Below, piece after piece: positions 5,705 through 6,495 of a DNA stretch of 6,495 nucleotides; positions within the stretch are counted from its first letter, which is position 1; each line of letters opens with the position of its first letter. Below the pieces are notes generated by a model, which worked only from the letters and a program-made list of their open reading frames with translations, was not told the DNA's origin and did not search any database. The translations under genes were made by a program, and so were the position numbers. Source of the DNA: an uncultured Kiloniellales bacterium (GTDB lineage: Bacteria; Pseudomonadota; Alphaproteobacteria; Kiloniellales; JAKSDN01); NCBI GenBank assembly GCA_937974415.1, contig CALJXB010000438.1:1-6495 (forward strand), given 5' to 3'.

Positions 5705-6470
5705 ATCTCGCTGCCTTAAGTCTTGCCGCCTCCACCTGGGCGGCCTCCCGCAGCAGGCCGTTGTCCGGGCCGCCGACCACCAGGTCGTAGCCGGCGGCGA
5801 AGAGCTCCTCGGGCGAGCGTCCGGGGGTCGGGATCGCGCCGAGCAGCTTGCCGGCCGCCTTGGCGGCCTTTTCGACGGCGTCGATCGCCTCGCGCACCGC
5901 GGGATGGTCGGGCTCGCCCAAGTAGCCCAGGCTGGCGGAAAGGTCGAAGGGCCCGACAAACAGCAGGTCGACCCCGTCGGTGGCCGCCACGTCGGCCGCG
6001 TTCTCCACCCCGGCGGGGGTTTCGATCTGGCACATGAGCAGCAACTCGTCGGCCCCGCCGGCTACGTAGCCCTGCCAGTGGGCGCCGTGGCCAGTGGCGC
6101 GGACCACGGGGGCCGCCATGCCGCGGTTGCCGCGCGGCGCATAGCGGCAAGCGGCGACGCAGGCCTCGGCCTCGCCGCGCGAAGACACCGCCGGCACCAT
6201 GAGGCCCGAGAGCCCGATGTCGAGGGCCCGCTTGATGGGCACGGGGCGGTTTTCCTCCACCCTCAGCAGCACCGCGCAGCCGCTGCCCTGGGCGGCGTGA
6301 ATGAGGCCGATGGCGTCCAGCACGCTGCCGGGCCCGTGTTCCAGATCGATCAAGACGCTGTCGAAGCCGGCCTGGGCGACGATCTCGGCCGCGATCGGGT
6401 TGAACATCTCCAAGAAACATCCGTCGGCCGCCTGACCCGCCTGCAGACGCGCCTTGAAGGATTCTCCCAT
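5703..6470 (-). CDS. HpcH/HpaI-family class II (metal-dependent) 2-keto-3-deoxy acid aldolase
   Basis: Members cleave or form 2-keto-3-deoxy acids to pyruvate (or a similar keto acid) plus an aldehyde, using a divalent metal; examples are HpaI, GarL and RhmA. The protein has 255 residues, the usual family length, and forms one TIM-barrel domain. Visible motifs match the E. coli HpaI layout: LIDLEHGP (40-47) with Asp42 and catalytic-base His45, LLRVEEN with pyruvate-binding Arg70, Asp84 in RALDIG, RYAPRGNRG (109-117), QIETPAGVENA (148-158) with metal ligand Glu150, and FVGPFDLSASLG (171-182) with metal ligand Asp176. No signal peptide, so it is cytoplasmic. The ATG at 6468-6470 has GGGGAGA a few bases upstream. 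The physiological substrate cannot be set from sequence; catabolic sugar-acid or aromatic-acid breakdown are both possible. It converges on the sulfite oxidase operon, and no functional link is visible. Its promoter lies beyond the right edge. Confidence 0.93.
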   Translation of the reverse strand: MGESFKARLQAGQAADGCFLEMFNPIAAEIVAQAGFDSVLIDLEHGPGSVLDAIGLIHAAQGSGCAVLLRVEENRPVPIKRALDIGLSGLMVPAVSSRGEAEACVAACRYAPRGNRGMAAPVVRATGHGAHWQGYVAGGADELLLMCQIETPAGVENAADVAATDGVDLLFVGPFDLSASLGYLGEPDHPAVREAIDAVEKAAKAAGKLLGAIPTPGRSPEELFAAGYDLVVGGPDNGLLREAAQVEAARLKAAR

Positions 6471-6495
6471 CTTAGTCTCCCCTCTCCCGCCCGCT

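Noticed and set aside
1..6495. CRISPR arrays, tRNA or rRNA genes, insertion sequences, attachment sites
   Set aside because: No regularly spaced repeats, no tRNA-like cloverleaf or rRNA segments, no transposase or terminal inverted repeats recognised on either strand.

Overview
The window is very GC-rich, with strong G/C preference at third codon positions and short intergenic gaps. Together with the gene content this suggests an alphaproteobacterium, most likely near the Rhodospirillales/Kiloniellales. That placement is an inference from composition and protein character, not a database result.

Layout: (1) At 3-113 (+) lies the last 36 codons of a gene that enters from the left; its family cannot be named. 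(2) It converges on a minus-strand pair: a small orphan protein (198-476) and, upstream of it, a complete bifunctional NAD(P)H-hydrate repair enzyme (607-2145). (3) Diverging from that enzyme across about 175 bp is an ECF sigma factor (2320-2847), coupled by an ATGA overlap to a single-pass membrane anti-sigma factor (2844-3677). (4) After a 148-bp gap with a candidate ECF-type promoter come a Tat-exported molybdenum sulfite oxidase (3826-5145) and, coupled by a TGATG overlap, a secreted di-heme cytochrome c (5145-5672). A compact intrinsic terminator follows. (5) Converging from the right is a class II HpcH/HpaI-type aldolase (5703-6470, minus).

The centre of the window (2320-5704) reads as one functional module. 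The sulfite oxidase would oxidise sulfite to sulfate in the periplasm and pass electrons to the di-heme cytochrome, which would feed the respiratory chain. The ECF sigma/anti-sigma pair is the obvious candidate to control it. A comparable arrangement is known in Sinorhizobium meliloti, where ECF sigma factors RpoE1/RpoE4 respond to sulfite and the SorT sulfite dehydrogenase works with cytochrome SorU. The main departure here is the electron acceptor: two tandem copies of a mono-heme domain, about 50% identical by hand alignment, fused in one chain. The window holds a recognisable sulfite-detoxification module with an unusual cytochrome and a structured promoter, not a wholly unknown system. 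The flanking genes (hydrate repair, aldolase, small orphan) show no visible functional link to it.
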